A stretch of DNA of 63,271 nucleotides, from positions 2,452,879 through 2,516,149 of the forward strand of contig CP070638.1 in assembly GCA_020354025.1 (NCBI GenBank), in the 5' to 3' direction. How positions within the stretch are numbered: the stretch's first letter is position 1; the number at the start of each line of letters is the position of its first letter. A program made the position numbers and the translations under genes. The notes under the pieces were generated by a model, which saw only the letters and a program-made list of their open reading frames with translations, was not told where the DNA came from and ran no database searches. The DNA comes from Fidelibacterota bacterium. Its GTDB lineage: Bacteria > Fidelibacterota > Marinisomatia > SCGC-AAA003-L08 > TS1B11. Shown piece by piece: positions 52,061-62,082 of this stretch.

Positions 52061-53992
52061 TCAGGCCTTCCCGAGCGTAGATGACGGTTGCTTCTTAGTA
52101 TTGACACGCCTGGCTTCATTATCAGTTCCAAAATCAAGCCCGCCGTTATGCGGCAGGATCACTTCCAGAACCTTCAGAGCGATGTGGTAGCGATTGAACG
52201 GTGGCATGATGTATACCCCATGGGCGCATTGCCGGATCTCCAGGAGCATCTCACGGGCGATGGCAATCCCCTCGGCTTCGCCATGATCGCCAGCCTTATA
52301 CATCCGCTCCCGAACGATGTCGGGGATGGTCATGCCCGGAACCTCGTTATGTAAGAATTCGGCGTTACGGAAAGATGCCAGGGGGAGGATGCCGGGAATT
52401 ACCGGCCGCTTCAGGTGCTCCACCTTCGTCAGGAACCGGCACAGGAGCTGGTGATCATAGATAGGCTGGGTCATGATGTATTCGGCGCCGTGCTCGATTT
52501 TCCTTTCCAGGCGATCCATTTCGCGTTCAGGATTCTGAGCCGCCGGATTCGCACCTACTCCGATGACGAAGGCGGTCTGGCCTTTCATGGAGCGCCCGCC
52601 CATATCCAATCCCTGGTTCAGGTTTCTTAACAGCGTCACCAGACCGATGGCGTCCACATCAAAGACACCGGTGGCCGATGGGTAATCGCCCATTAGGGGC
52701 GGATCACCGGTTACCGCCAGAATGTTGCGAAAACCGTTAGTGTAGGCCCCCAGCATATCGGACTGGAGCCCGAGAAGATTCCGGTCCCGGCAGGTGGTGT
52801 GCAGGATAGTCTCAATCCCCACTTCCCTCTCGAAGATAAGCCCAATGGACTGGGGATTGGCCCGGGCGGTAGCCCGCGGGCCATCGGCGATATTGATCAT
52901 ATCCACACCAGCCGTTTTCAGAGCCTGGGCACCCTCAATCAACTTGGAATGGCGCAGCCCCTTGGGGGGATCGATTTCCACACTGATAACAAATTTGCCT
53001 TCGACAAGTTTACGACCCAGAGGGGAACGCTCTACCATAGGCACCTCCTCCAGTCGGCTCTCTTCCTCCACCGGCTGTAACTTGACGGCAACCTTCTCAG
53101 CCCTACCCAGTGCCCTGATAGCACCGGCCATAGACTGGATGTGTTCAGGAGTGGTGCCGCAGCACCCACCTACCAGCCGGGCACCGGCGTCAATGAATCG
53201 CTTGGCGTATACTCCGAAGTAGTCGGGTGTAGCAAAATAAAATAGCCGCCCGTCAACATACTCCGGGCTCCCGGCATTAGGCATGACTGAGACAGGTCGG
53301 TCAGTAAGTGCAACCATACGCGTTGTTACATCCAGGATAGTCCTGGGGCCGATCGCGCAATTTGCACCTATGACGTCTGCGCCTTTCTCCTCAAGCACGC
53401 TGACGGCCTCCTGCATGGAGGCACCCGCTAGGATGCTGTTCTCATCAGCATAGGCAAACTGTCCGATGATAGGGATCTCAGGATCTACTTCCCGCGCAGC
53501 TTCCAGGGCAATGGCCATCTCACCCAGATGGGAGATAGTCTCGAAGATAATCCCTTCAACACCGGCTTCCACTAAAACCGACACCTGATCTTCGAAAGCT
53601 TCATGGGCCTGTCGCGGGGTAATGCCCTTATCCTGCACTATTGGCCGCCCCAGAGGTCCCACTGCCCCTAGTATGAAAATCGGCTTACCACCAGCAGCGG
53701 CCCGGGCATGCTCAACGGCCAGCCGATTTATCTCTGAGGCTCTCTGCTCAAGGCCGAATTTTTCTAGTTTGTAGCGGTTAGCACCGAACGTGTTGGTCTC
53801 GATGACCTCCGCTCCGGCATTGATATACTCCTTGTGGATGTCAACTACCAAGCGCGGTTCAGTGACGTTAAGCTCATCGAAGCAGCGGTTGACGAAAACA
53901 CCCTTAAGATACAGCATTGTGCCCATGGCACCATCACACAGCAGCACCTGCTCTTCAAGAGCCTCAAGAAAAGTGCGTTTAGCTTCGGACAT
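52061..53992 (-). CDS. Fused homocysteine S-methyltransferase / methylenetetrahydrofolate reductase
   Basis: I start at ATG 53992, just after the stop of the preceding MBL gene; the frame is open to 54085. The product is about 643 residues. The N-terminal part (1 to about 290) is a zinc-dependent homocysteine methyltransferase: LLCDGAMGTMLYLKG, IIGQFAYADENSI and the zinc cysteines of RLVGGCCGTTPEHI. The C-terminal part (about 330-630) is an MTHFR TIM barrel with GKFVISVEIDPPKG, ILAVTGDPPLMGDYPSA and YIMTQPIYDHQLLCRFL. It resembles Bacillus YitJ and Thermotoga enzymes. It has no cobalamin domain, so a separate B12 protein would complete methionine synthesis. Confidence 0.92.
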   Translation of the reverse strand: MSEAKRTFLEALEEQVLLCDGAMGTMLYLKGVFVNRCFDELNVTEPRLVVDIHKEYINAGAEVIETNTFGANRYKLEKFGLEQRASEINRLAVEHARAAAGGKPIFILGAVGPLGRPIVQDKGITPRQAHEAFEDQVSVLVEAGVEGIIFETISHLGEMAIALEAAREVDPEIPIIGQFAYADENSILAGASMQEAVSVLEEKGADVIGANCAIGPRTILDVTTRMVALTDRPVSVMPNAGSPEYVDGRLFYFATPDYFGVYAKRFIDAGARLVGGCCGTTPEHIQSMAGAIRALGRAEKVAVKLQPVEEESRLEEVPMVERSPLGRKLVEGKFVISVEIDPPKGLRHSKLIEGAQALKTAGVDMINIADGPRATARANPQSIGLIFEREVGIETILHTTCRDRNLLGLQSDMLGAYTNGFRNILAVTGDPPLMGDYPSATGVFDVDAIGLVTLLRNLNQGLDMGGRSMKGQTAFVIGVGANPAAQNPEREMDRLERKIEHGAEYIMTQPIYDHQLLCRFLTKVEHLKRPVIPGILPLASFRNAEFLHNEVPGMTIPDIVRERMYKAGDHGEAEGIAIAREMLLEIRQCAHGVYIMPPFNRYHIALKVLEVILPHNGGLDFGTDNEARRVNTKKQPSSTLGKA

Positions 53993-54005
53993 GAGCTGTA
54001 TTCCG

Positions 54006-54656
54006 CTAGTCAAGTTCCAGCAGGAAGGGATTTGTGCGTCTCTCCCGGCCGATAGTAGTGCTGGGACCGTGACCCGGGTAGACAATCGTATCGTCGGGTA
54101 GACTCATAAGGAAGTGCAGGGACCCCTGGAGAGCGCCCCAGTCGCCGCCGGGAAGATCAACGCGGCCTACTGAGCCGGAAAATAAGGTATCCCCTACGAA
54201 CCAGTGGTTTTCAATCTGATAGCAAACCCCGCCTGGTGAATGACCCGGGGTGGTGTGAACTACTATCTCAAGCCCGCCCAAATGGTCCGAAGACACTATT
54301 CGGGCAAGCCTGGCGGAGCTCGGATTCAGCCAGTGGTCTACCTTGGGAATCGGTCTTTCAGGCACACCAAAGAAACGACATGAATCTGGCAAATATCTGA
54401 GCGCTTCGCGTTCCCCTTCCGGGAAGCAGACGACCGCCCCACTCCATTGGCGCAAATCCTCTATCGCCCCGACGTGGTCAATATGGGCGTGGGTTGCGAG
54501 GATAGTGCCGAGACTCAGATCCTCTGTGGTGATTGCATCCATCAGCCGGTCGGTTTCATCCCCGGGATCGATGATGACTGCTCTAGTCTGCCCCTCCTTC
54601 CATAACAGGAACGTATTAACCTGAAACGGACCCGCTACAAGGGTCTCTATCCGCAT
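54006..54656 (-). CDS. MBL-fold hydrolase, glyoxalase II-like
   Basis: The product has 216 residues. The metal motif ATHAHIDHVGAIEDL, HTTPGHSPGGVCY, FVGDTLFSGSVGRVDLPGGD and VYPGHGPSTTIGRE are those of the YcbL-like type II glyoxalases. It probably hydrolyses a thioester in the cytoplasm. It sits three bases after the GAPDH-like gene and upstream of the methyltransferase/MTHFR gene. Confidence 0.88.
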   Translation of the reverse strand: MRIETLVAGPFQVNTFLLWKEGQTRAVIIDPGDETDRLMDAITTEDLSLGTILATHAHIDHVGAIEDLRQWSGAVVCFPEGEREALRYLPDSCRFFGVPERPIPKVDHWLNPSSARLARIVSSDHLGGLEIVVHTTPGHSPGGVCYQIENHWFVGDTLFSGSVGRVDLPGGDWGALQGSLHFLMSLPDDTIVYPGHGPSTTIGRERRTNPFLLELD

Positions 54657-54659
54657 ACC

Positions 54660-55730
54660 CTAGACTTCCTTGAAATACAGTTCCCTCAGGCACTTTATCT
54701 TTTCCTCAAAGGAGTGGGGATATAAAAACCACTCCGCGACGGAGATAGAGCTGAGCAAGGAATTCCCATCCTGTGGAGTAAAGGCAAAACCGACGATCTC
54801 GTGCTTGTTGTGAACCTGTAGGGTTGGTACGACCACCACCGCCTGGTTCAGAATCCGTCCGTAATGCCCATGGTCCCTGCCGAAGGAGAATATCTGGTTG
54901 GCGGTAGCCTTTTCGGTCAGGGCGATACGGAAGTTTGCGTCCAGCCGGTCAATGACTTTCTGAAGGGTCGTAGGCTCCTTCAACCTGAGGTTGAAGTGCA
55001 CCGCGTGCATATACTGCGAATTGACCCTCATAGTCGAAGAGAACAGGTTCAGATCCAAGCCCAAGGTGGCGAATAGCTCTGCGCAGTCCCGGGCGTGGTG
55101 GGTACCATAGTTATCACATTCGTGCTTACCCACCTGAGGAGCAGGGACAAATGCGGAATCCTGGCTGATATCGCTGGCCCGGCGTATGATTACAAACCGT
55201 CCGTCAATTAGGTTGTCGGCTGGTGCATCCTTCAGCGCTAGAGTCTGCACCAGGACGGCTATACTGTGTGTATTGCAGGAGACCACCTGGATGAACTGGT
55301 CCTTGCCATGCACCAGCGCATCATCGTTGATCCCCCGGGCGTACATCTTCCCGAAGCCGTACTCACTGCCCTCGGCTACAAAGCCGAGCGTGGACTCCTT
55401 GAACCGGTCATAATACTCGGCCTTATTGCGGTGGCCGCTGCCTTTTGGTGTGCAGTCAATGATTACCGAAGCGCGTTCAACAGCCTCCTCGGCAATGAAA
55501 TCAGGGTCAAGGCCTATGCTCTTGAATCCATCCACCGCGTCAGGACTCACCGCCAGGCGGCCTCCACGTCTGATCAGGTCCTTTACCTTGGAACGCTCAC
55601 TGGTAAGCGGCGTATTCTTATGAAAGGTAACTTCGTCTATGCCGAGCTGCTCACCGTAGTCACTCAGCAGGCCGATAAGCGGTTCTCCTATAGTACCCGT
55701 TCCAACGATGTGAATAATTTTCCGTGCCAT
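54660..55730 (-). CDS. Archaeal-type (type II) glyceraldehyde-3-phosphate dehydrogenase homologue
   Basis: The product has 356 residues. The Rossmann motif is GTGTIGEPLIGLL. IIDCTPKGSGHRNKAEYY, FVAEGSEYGFG and the catalytic Cys152 in QVVSCNTHS follow the pattern of archaeal phosphorylating GAPDH (DCTPEG, VVSCNTT). A THHARDC segment sits near where that family has its catalytic histidine. Bacteria normally use the unrelated-in-sequence type I enzyme, so this is unusual. Its substrate may differ (the N-terminal half diverges), so I call it a homologue. It precedes the MBL gene by three bases. Confidence 0.7.
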   Translation of the reverse strand: MARKIIHIVGTGTIGEPLIGLLSDYGEQLGIDEVTFHKNTPLTSERSKVKDLIRRGGRLAVSPDAVDGFKSIGLDPDFIAEEAVERASVIIDCTPKGSGHRNKAEYYDRFKESTLGFVAEGSEYGFGKMYARGINDDALVHGKDQFIQVVSCNTHSIAVLVQTLALKDAPADNLIDGRFVIIRRASDISQDSAFVPAPQVGKHECDNYGTHHARDCAELFATLGLDLNLFSSTMRVNSQYMHAVHFNLRLKEPTTLQKVIDRLDANFRIALTEKATANQIFSFGRDHGHYGRILNQAVVVVPTLQVHNKHEIVGFAFTPQDGNSLLSSISVAEWFLYPHSFEEKIKCLRELYFKEV

Positions 55731-55765
55731 GGTGCCCTATCCATTTTCCATGGTTGAGTGGAGAT

Positions 55766-55879
55766 TCATCGCTGAGAGAGCACTTTTCGTTCCCGCAGCC
55801 ATGTGCGCAGTACATAGACCAGCACCACGACCCAGACGCTGATGATGCAGGCCAGTAGATAGCCGTGATATTTAAGCAT
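55766..55879 (-). CDS. Tiny single-helix protein, CcmD-like
   Basis: The product has 37 residues: a short start (MLKYHGYLLA), one membrane helix (CIISVWVVVLVYVL) and a basic end (RTWLRERKVL). Its ATG at 55879 overlaps the stop of ccmC by eight bases, the position and form of ccmD in cytochrome c maturation operons. It is too short for most gene callers. CcmD stabilises CcmC with haem and CcmE. Confidence 0.7.
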   Translation of the reverse strand: MLKYHGYLLACIISVWVVVLVYVLRTWLRERKVLSQR

Positions 55880-56561
55880 CGCTCATCCCTTCCGCTCGTG
55901 CCATCCGCCTGAACTCCAGCTCACCTACGTGGCGGCGATAGCGAAGCATATATACCAAGATAAGGGTAAAACTGAAGAGCGAGAAGAAAAATATTCTCAA
56001 AATCCCGGAAGGTTGCCGGGTCATTTCCATTTGGGGATGGCTCTGCACTTCCGGGGCCCACCATGTCACGGCCGTGAGGATCAGCGGGATATCGATCACT
56101 GCTAGAATGCCGATAACAGCCGCATAGCGCGAGGCCCGCTCGTAAGGCCCACCGAAAGCCCGGACCATGAAGTATCCTATAAATATTAGGAACAGAACCA
56201 GGGTTGTGGTGAGACGCGGTTCCCAGCTCCATGGTCGACCCCAGGTGGGTGTAGCCCAGATCGGTCCGGTAATGAGGATTAGTAAAGCGAACAACGTGCC
56301 AACCTCGGCGCCCGCCAAGGACCAGCGATCCCACCGGGGCTGGCGCGTGATCAGGTAGGCACCCCCGGCTACGGCCACTAAGAGATACGCCAGGAAAGCA
56401 TTCCAGGCCAGAGGCACGTGGTAGTAGAAGATTTTCTGGGCCATCTCTTGTTTGGGCACTACCGGGGCTACCTGGTAGATTAACCACAGATTTGCGATGG
56501 CGACCGCGAGGGTTATTGCCAGGAAAACCTGGTTTCGGCGTATGGTATGGAAGGCTTGCAT
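55872..56561 (-). CDS. ccmC: CcmC-type haem handling protein
   Basis: The product has 229 residues with six hydrophobic helices. The tryptophan-rich WWD-type motif (WATPTWGRPWSWEPR) and the flanking His (FYYHVPLAWNAF and the WWAPEVQSH segment) are those of CcmC/CcsA proteins that bind haem at the membrane face. A clear AAGGAG site precedes the ATG. Other ccm genes do not adjoin it. Confidence 0.92.
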   Translation of the reverse strand: MQAFHTIRRNQVFLAITLAVAIANLWLIYQVAPVVPKQEMAQKIFYYHVPLAWNAFLAYLLVAVAGGAYLITRQPRWDRWSLAGAEVGTLFALLILITGPIWATPTWGRPWSWEPRLTTTLVLFLIFIGYFMVRAFGGPYERASRYAAVIGILAVIDIPLILTAVTWWAPEVQSHPQMEMTRQPSGILRIFFFSLFSFTLILVYMLRYRRHVGELEFRRMARAEGMSDA

Positions 56562-56718
56562 CTACTGCTCCTTAATATAATCAAAGATGAGGCTGCTCGC
56601 TAAGATGAACAAGGAAAAATAGTAACCAGGAGTATCAGACAGGGATCCCATTCACGGAGCGGTTACCCGGCCAGTGCGGTGACTGATATGAAAATCACCA
56701 ATTTGGCCCGCTGATTCT

Positions 56719-57870
56719 TCATGTGTGAATCTTCTCAAAACAATCCTCATCCCCGAAATCTACCCTCTCCATAAGCATGGCTTTCAGTCCATCGAATCCT
56801 TCCCTCGCATGCACGTCCAGCTGTTCCCGGGCTTCACTGCCACACTCCAGCACTTCCTCTACTGTTGCCGTCACATTCTCAGTGCCCAGCTCGGTCAAGG
56901 AGGGGCGCACATAAGTCACCAGCTTCTCTACCAACTCGGCCATGGTCATCACCTGGTGATTGTCGGGATCGGCCACTATGGCATCGAAACCAAATCGGGT
57001 GGCCTTCCACAGGGCGTCATTGAGATATTCCAGCTCAAAGTCCTGCTGTAAGCGATTATCGCGGAGCTCCCCGAATATGCGATGGCAGATGGCCTGCCCT
57101 AAGGCCACCAGCATTTCGGTACGCTTCAGGGAACGCTGCATATCTGATACCCGAAACTCCACCGTCCCGTAGCCAGCGTGGGGGCGAATTTTCCACCAGA
57201 TCTGTCGGGGCAGGCGGATAGACTCCATTGCCAGATAGGTTTCCAATACCTCCCGGAAGTGTTCAAAATCACGGAACATCCCGGGAATATTAGTCCGGGG
57301 GAAAGCCCCGAACTGGAACGTCCGGGCTGAGAGCATCCCGGTATTTCGAGCCCGGAAGAATGGCGAATTGGTAGACAGCGCCAGCAGGGGAGCCAGCCAT
57401 CGGCGGGCTGCGTTGGTGGCGGCAATGGCCGCTTCGGCATCGGGGAGCGCCACATGGACGTGGATGGCGAAGGTAATGTTCCGCCGCGCATAGTAGTGTA
57501 GCTGTTCTGCGACCCATTGATAGCCGGGACTATCCACAAACTGCTGTTCGTCGCCCAAGGCCGTAGGATGGGTGCCACTTATGCCGATACAGAAGCCTAG
57601 TTCCCGCCCCATATCCCGAACCCGTCCCCGATAATGCCTGACATGGCTCATAGCTTCACTAACCGTCTCGGAAACGGGAGTATTGATTTCGATCTCGGAG
57701 AGAATCAGCTCATAGCTAAAGCGCTCCTGCTCATCCGCATCTAGTCGGTCCAGGATGCTATCGGCTCGCGGCACTAGGTCACCGGTGGTGGGGTCACAGA
57801 GCATATACTCTTCTTCAATCCCAACCGTGAAGCTTCGGTCATGGCTAAACAAATCGGCGTATGTAGACAT
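56719..57870 (-). CDS. GCS2-type carboxylate-amine ligase (YbdK-like)
   Basis: I start at ATG 57870 (MSTYADLFS), just after the end of the mutase gene; the frame is open to 57927. The product is 383 residues. The glutamate-cysteine ligase 2 family is shown by FTVGIEEEYMLCDPTTGDLV, FCIGISGTHPTAL, IHVHVALPDAEAAI and a KIRPHAGYGTVEFRVSDMQR segment. The family joins an amino acid to a glutamate-like acid with ATP; YbdK has weak gamma-glutamylcysteine activity. Glutathione-type thiol synthesis is therefore only a suggestion. Confidence 0.88.
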   Translation of the reverse strand: MSTYADLFSHDRSFTVGIEEEYMLCDPTTGDLVPRADSILDRLDADEQERFSYELILSEIEINTPVSETVSEAMSHVRHYRGRVRDMGRELGFCIGISGTHPTALGDEQQFVDSPGYQWVAEQLHYYARRNITFAIHVHVALPDAEAAIAATNAARRWLAPLLALSTNSPFFRARNTGMLSARTFQFGAFPRTNIPGMFRDFEHFREVLETYLAMESIRLPRQIWWKIRPHAGYGTVEFRVSDMQRSLKRTEMLVALGQAICHRIFGELRDNRLQQDFELEYLNDALWKATRFGFDAIVADPDNHQVMTMAELVEKLVTYVRPSLTELGTENVTATVEEVLECGSEAREQLDVHAREGFDGLKAMLMERVDFGDEDCFEKIHT

Positions 57871-57895
57871 ATCCTGAAAGGATGATTGGCTTAGA

Positions 57896-59569
57896 TTAGA
57901 ATGTCGTGCTTTCCACCCAGATACCAAGCTCTTCTTTCATAACGGCAACGATTTCACCAAGCGTAGCGTAAGCCTTTGCCGCCTCGATCACCGGGTAAAG
58001 AATATTTTCCGATGAGTGACAAACTTCACTAACACGCTTCAAGGCCGCTTCCACGGCAACGCTGTTACGCCGGGTACGGAGCGATTCAAGCTTCTTCCGC
58101 TGCTGCTGTTCGACCTCTGCCGAGATCTTGAGGATGGGAATATCCAGGGTCTCAGCTTCATTAACAAACTCGTTGACGCCCACGACAATCCGCTGCCCCG
58201 TTTCTACTATCCTTTGGTAATCGTACGCAGCTCGGGCTATCTCCCGCTGGAAGAAGCCTGCCTCAATGGCCGGGATTACGCCGCCTAGCTCGTCGATCTT
58301 CTGAAAATAGGCTTCGGCCTGTTCCTCCATCGCGTCAGTCATGCTTTCCACGAACCAGGAACCGGCCAGTGGATCAATAACGTTGGCGACACCGGTTTCA
58401 TAGGCAATTAGCTGCTGGGTGCGCAGAGCAATCATAGCGGCTTTCTCAGTCGGCAGGGCGATGGTCTCGTCCATGGCGTTGGTATGCAGGGAGTTAGTGC
58501 CCCCCAGGACCGCCGCCAATGCCTGGAAAGCAGTGCGGGATATATTGTTCTCCGGTTGCTGTTCTGTGAGGGTGCATCCCGCTGTCTGGGTGTGAAATCT
58601 CAGCCGCCAGGAACGGGGATCCCTGGCACCGTATCTGTTTTTCATCCACCGCGCCCAGATACGACGAGCTGCCCGGAACTTGGCGATCTCTTCGAAGAAA
58701 TCCAGGTGTGAGTTGAAGAAAAATGAGATGCGGGGAGCGAAGGCGTCCACATCCATCCCCCGATCAATTCCATGCTCGATGTAAGCGAAGCCGTCGGCTA
58801 GGGTAAAGGCCAGCTCCTGAACAGCGGTGCTACCCGCCTCCCGAATGTGATAGCCGCTCACCGATATTGAGTTGTAGCGGGGCATCTCGTCAGTGCAGAA
58901 TTCGACCATGTCTGTGACGATACGCATGGATTCCCGAGGCGGGAAGATCCATTCCTTCTGGGCAATGTATTCCTTGAGGATATCCGCCTGGAGGGTCCCG
59001 GTCAGGTCGCACCGTGGTACACCCTGGTTCTCGGCTGTAGCCACGTAGAACGCCAGTAGAATGAAGGCCGGGCCGTTGATTGTCTGGGAAACGCTGATCG
59101 CTCCCAGGTCGATGTCCGTAAAGAGTGTCTCCATATCTTCCAGGGATGACACGTTGACCCCGCACCGGCCCACTTCGCCTAGCGAGCAATTATCATCGGC
59201 GTCGTAGCCCATGAGGGTGGGCATATCGTAGGCCACGGACAGGCCGGTCTGTCCGTGCCTCAACAGGAATTTGTAGCGCTCGTTGGTCTCTTCGGGAGTT
59301 CCGAAACCGGCGAACTGGCGCATGGTCCAGAACCGGCCTCGGTACATGTTGGGATACGCTCCCCGTGTGAAGGGATACTGCCCCGGAAAACCCCATTTTT
59401 CCAGGTAATTATCATCCGATTCCGGCGGGAGGTATAGCATGTCCACCGGTTGACCAGAGACGGTATTAAAACTGTAATCCCGGACTCCCGCACTCTTGGC
59501 CTCATCCTCCCACTGTCGCCGAGCGGTCCTGGCCGCAGCTGAAATACGTCCACTCCTTGGCGAACTCAT
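57896..59569 (-). CDS. Methylmalonyl-CoA mutase, catalytic subunit
   Basis: The product has 557 residues. The substrate-binding N-terminal region begins with [20 protein letters not shown] and [35 protein letters not shown] and [20 protein letters not shown] are typical of the mutase catalytic domain. The ~130-residue cobalamin domain (DxHxxG) is missing, so a separate B12-binding subunit must exist elsewhere. The enzyme interconverts methylmalonyl- and succinyl-CoA, in propionate metabolism. It could also be a related acyl-CoA mutase (for example isobutyryl-CoA). It lies 25 bases before the GCS2-type gene. Confidence 0.9.
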   Translation of the reverse strand: MSSPRSGRISAAARTARRQWEDEAKSAGVRDYSFNTVSGQPVDMLYLPPESDDNYLEKWGFPGQYPFTRGAYPNMYRGRFWTMRQFAGFGTPEETNERYKFLLRHGQTGLSVAYDMPTLMGYDADDNCSLGEVGRCGVNVSSLEDMETLFTDIDLGAISVSQTINGPAFILLAFYVATAENQGVPRCDLTGTLQADILKEYIAQKEWIFPPRESMRIVTDMVEFCTDEMPRYNSISVSGYHIREAGSTAVQELAFTLADGFAYIEHGIDRGMDVDAFAPRISFFFNSHLDFFEEIAKFRAARRIWARWMKNRYGARDPRSWRLRFHTQTAGCTLTEQQPENNISRTAFQALAAVLGGTNSLHTNAMDETIALPTEKAAMIALRTQQLIAYETGVANVIDPLAGSWFVESMTDAMEEQAEAYFQKIDELGGVIPAIEAGFFQREIARAAYDYQRIVETGQRIVVGVNEFVNEAETLDIPILKISAEVEQQQRKKLESLRTRRNSVAVEAALKRVSEVCHSSENILYPVIEAAKAYATLGEIVAVMKEELGIWVESTTF

Positions 59570-59620
59570 TGTCTCTCCTTATAACTTGATACGGTGGTTG
59601 TGCTTCAGGAGCGTCTGCCG

Positions 59621-61510
59621 CTATTTTAGAACGACCATGGACGGTGTCATCTCCAGCACCCGCTCAACAATTCTGGCCGGGGTTAGACCAAGCAACTCCA
59701 GAAGCTCTCCCCGCGTCGCATGTCCAACGTATTCATCTTCAATACCTAAGGACACCACCTGAATGTGATTATCAAGCTGGCCGAAATATTCCCGGATGGC
59801 CGAACCGAATCCGCCTGCTAGAATCCCTTCCTCAATGGTGAAAACCGGTGCGTCCTCCTCGGCGATACGCTGCAGGAGTGCCTCATCAATCGGCTTGACA
59901 AAACGGCAGTTTACTACCATCGCCTCAACGTCGTGATTCCGGGATAGCTCGGTGGCCGACTGCAGAGCCGCAGCAACCATACTACCCACCGCCAGGAAAA
60001 TCACGTCCGGCCCTTCCTTGATAATCTCCCACTTTCCCCGTTGGATAATCTTCGCTCCCCCGTCAGGATCAAATTGAAGGCTGCCATCCTTGGGATAGCG
60101 GATTGCCACGGGAGCCCCATAATCCGCCGCACTGAAGAGGAGATCGCGTAGCTCATCACCATCCTTGGGCGCACAGACCACCATACCGGGAATCTGCCGC
60201 AGGAAGGCTAGGTCGAAAACCCCATGATGCGTCGGCCCATCGGGACCCACCACACCGGCCCGGTCAAGGCAGAAGATCACCGGCAAATCCTGTAGGGTGA
60301 TATCGTGGATTATGTTGTCATAGGCCCGTTGCAGGAAGGTAGAATAAATTGCCACCACCGGGAGCACACCCTGGGTGGCCAACCCGCCGGCAAAGGTAAC
60401 CGCATGTTCTTCAGCAATGCCGACATCGAAATAGCGGTCAGGATATTTGCCGGCGAATTCGGTCAGACCCGTGCCTACTTCCATGGCTGCGGTGATACAG
60501 CAGACGCGATCATCTTGTTCCGCTAGCTCCATTGCCACTTTACCAAAGACCTGGTTATAGTCGGGCGCTGACTTGACCTCGGGCTTGCGGTTCTTCCGAC
60601 CCGGGAGACTATAGAACTGAAGCGAATCGTCCTCTGCCTCCTTGGCTCCGTGCCCCTTAGTGGTCAAAACATGAACCAGGGTTGGGATGGGTAGAGCCTT
60701 GACATTCCTGAATACCGGGATCATGGAATCATAGTCGTGGCCGTTGATAGGTCCGAAGTAACGCAAACCCAGCTCCTCAAAAATCAGGCCGGGCGTAATG
60801 AGACTTTTCAGCCCCTCCTCAAGCCGGCGGAGAAAATTACGGACCGCCTTGGTACCCAAGGGCAACAGACCGGTCGCTTTCCAGATATCATCCCTGATAC
60901 GGTTATATAGGGGATTTGATACAACACGAGTCAGGTAGGTGGAGAGACCACCAATGGTCGGTGAGATGGACATATGGTTGTCGTTGAGGACCACCGTCAG
61001 TTTCATTTCCTTGAAGCCCAAGTTGTTCAGCCCCTCATAGGCCAGACCGCCGGTTAGAGCGCCGTCCCCAATAACGGCCACCACATGCCCTTCCCGCTGC
61101 CGTAGATTGCGGGCCTCTGCTATTCCCAGGGCGGCGGAAATGGCTGTGCTGGCATGCCCCGCTCCGAAAACATCGTGCTCGCTCTCTTCCCGGCGCAGGA
61201 AACCGCTGATACCGTCTTTGGTGCGTAGAGTATGAAAGACGTCGCGGCGCCCAGTGAGGATCTTGTGGGCGTAAGCCTGGTGACCCACGTCCCAGACCAA
61301 TTGATCTTGTGGCGAGTCAAATACGTAATGCAGGGCTACCGTCAGATCCACGACACCTAGAGGGGAGCTGTAGTGCCCTCCGGTCTCTTGAACCACTGTC
61401 TTTATAAGGTCCTCCACCTCCTCAGCCAGTTGCGGTAATTTTTCCGGCGGAACTTGTTTCAGGTCGTCAGGACCGTCAATGGTTGATAGGAGTGGATATT
61501 TTTCGGTCAT
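59621..61510 (-). CDS. dxs: 1-deoxy-D-xylulose-5-phosphate synthase
   Basis: The product has 629 residues, the usual length. The ThDP/substrate motif VWDVGHQAYAHKILTGRRD, IGDGALTGGLAYEGLNNLG and the catalytic Glu in FDVGIAEEHAVTFAGGLA are present, as is DRAGVVGPDGPTHHGVFDL. It makes DXP from pyruvate and glyceraldehyde 3-phosphate, the entry to MEP isoprenoid synthesis. It overlaps pdxT by four bases. Confidence 0.97.
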   Translation of the reverse strand: MTEKYPLLSTIDGPDDLKQVPPEKLPQLAEEVEDLIKTVVQETGGHYSSPLGVVDLTVALHYVFDSPQDQLVWDVGHQAYAHKILTGRRDVFHTLRTKDGISGFLRREESEHDVFGAGHASTAISAALGIAEARNLRQREGHVVAVIGDGALTGGLAYEGLNNLGFKEMKLTVVLNDNHMSISPTIGGLSTYLTRVVSNPLYNRIRDDIWKATGLLPLGTKAVRNFLRRLEEGLKSLITPGLIFEELGLRYFGPINGHDYDSMIPVFRNVKALPIPTLVHVLTTKGHGAKEAEDDSLQFYSLPGRKNRKPEVKSAPDYNQVFGKVAMELAEQDDRVCCITAAMEVGTGLTEFAGKYPDRYFDVGIAEEHAVTFAGGLATQGVLPVVAIYSTFLQRAYDNIIHDITLQDLPVIFCLDRAGVVGPDGPTHHGVFDLAFLRQIPGMVVCAPKDGDELRDLLFSAADYGAPVAIRYPKDGSLQFDPDGGAKIIQRGKWEIIKEGPDVIFLAVGSMVAAALQSATELSRNHDVEAMVVNCRFVKPIDEALLQRIAEEDAPVFTIEEGILAGGFGSAIREYFGQLDNHIQVVSLGIEDEYVGHATRGELLELLGLTPARIVERVLEMTPSMVVLK

Positions 61511-62082
61511 GATGGCAACGCTTCCAGGAACAACCTATGAATGCTAGTGTCATTAGTAAGTTCGGGATGAAAAGCTATGCCCATATGGGGGAACTGGCGT
61601 ACGAGAACCGGTTCGTCCTCTATTCGGGCTAGAACCTCCACTTCCGGTCCCACCTCGTGAATCCGTGGTGCCCGGATAAATACGGCTGGCACCGTATCAT
61701 GTCGCCCGTTCAATTGCACCTTCACGGGAGTTGTGAAGGAATGCACTTGCCGCCCCCAGCTGTTGCGGGTTATCGCAACATCCAGTAGATTTAGACTTTT
61801 CACCCGGTTATCAGAGGGTTCCCTGGCCATGAGAATGAGACCGGCGCAGGTGCCCATCACGGGCCGTTCCCGGGCAAAGCTACTGACCGCCTCCCGGAGA
61901 TGGCTACGATCTAGCTGCTTGCTGATGGTGGTAGACTCGCCGCCCGGGATGACCAGACCGGCCAGGTCTTCCAGATCACTGACGTAACGGACGGCCCGCG
62001 CACGGCACCCCAGGGATACCAGCATCTCCCGGTGACGGGTAAAGTCACCTTGCAGGGCCAGGACCCCTATTGTGTTTACCAA
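61507..62082 (-). CDS. pdxT: Pyridoxal phosphate synthase glutaminase
   Basis: The product has 191 residues. The class I glutaminase triad is visible: Cys in [13 protein letters not shown] and His-Glu in [11 protein letters not shown], plus the PGGESTTIS motif. It supplies ammonia to PdxS, with which it forms a 12+12 complex. It overlaps pdxS by seven bases and dxs by four bases. Confidence 0.96.
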   Translation of the reverse strand: MVNTIGVLALQGDFTRHREMLVSLGCRARAVRYVSDLEDLAGLVIPGGESTTISKQLDRSHLREAVSSFARERPVMGTCAGLILMAREPSDNRVKSLNLLDVAITRNSWGRQVHSFTTPVKVQLNGRHDTVPAVFIRAPRIHEVGPEVEVLARIEDEPVLVRQFPHMGIAFHPELTNDTSIHRLFLEALPS

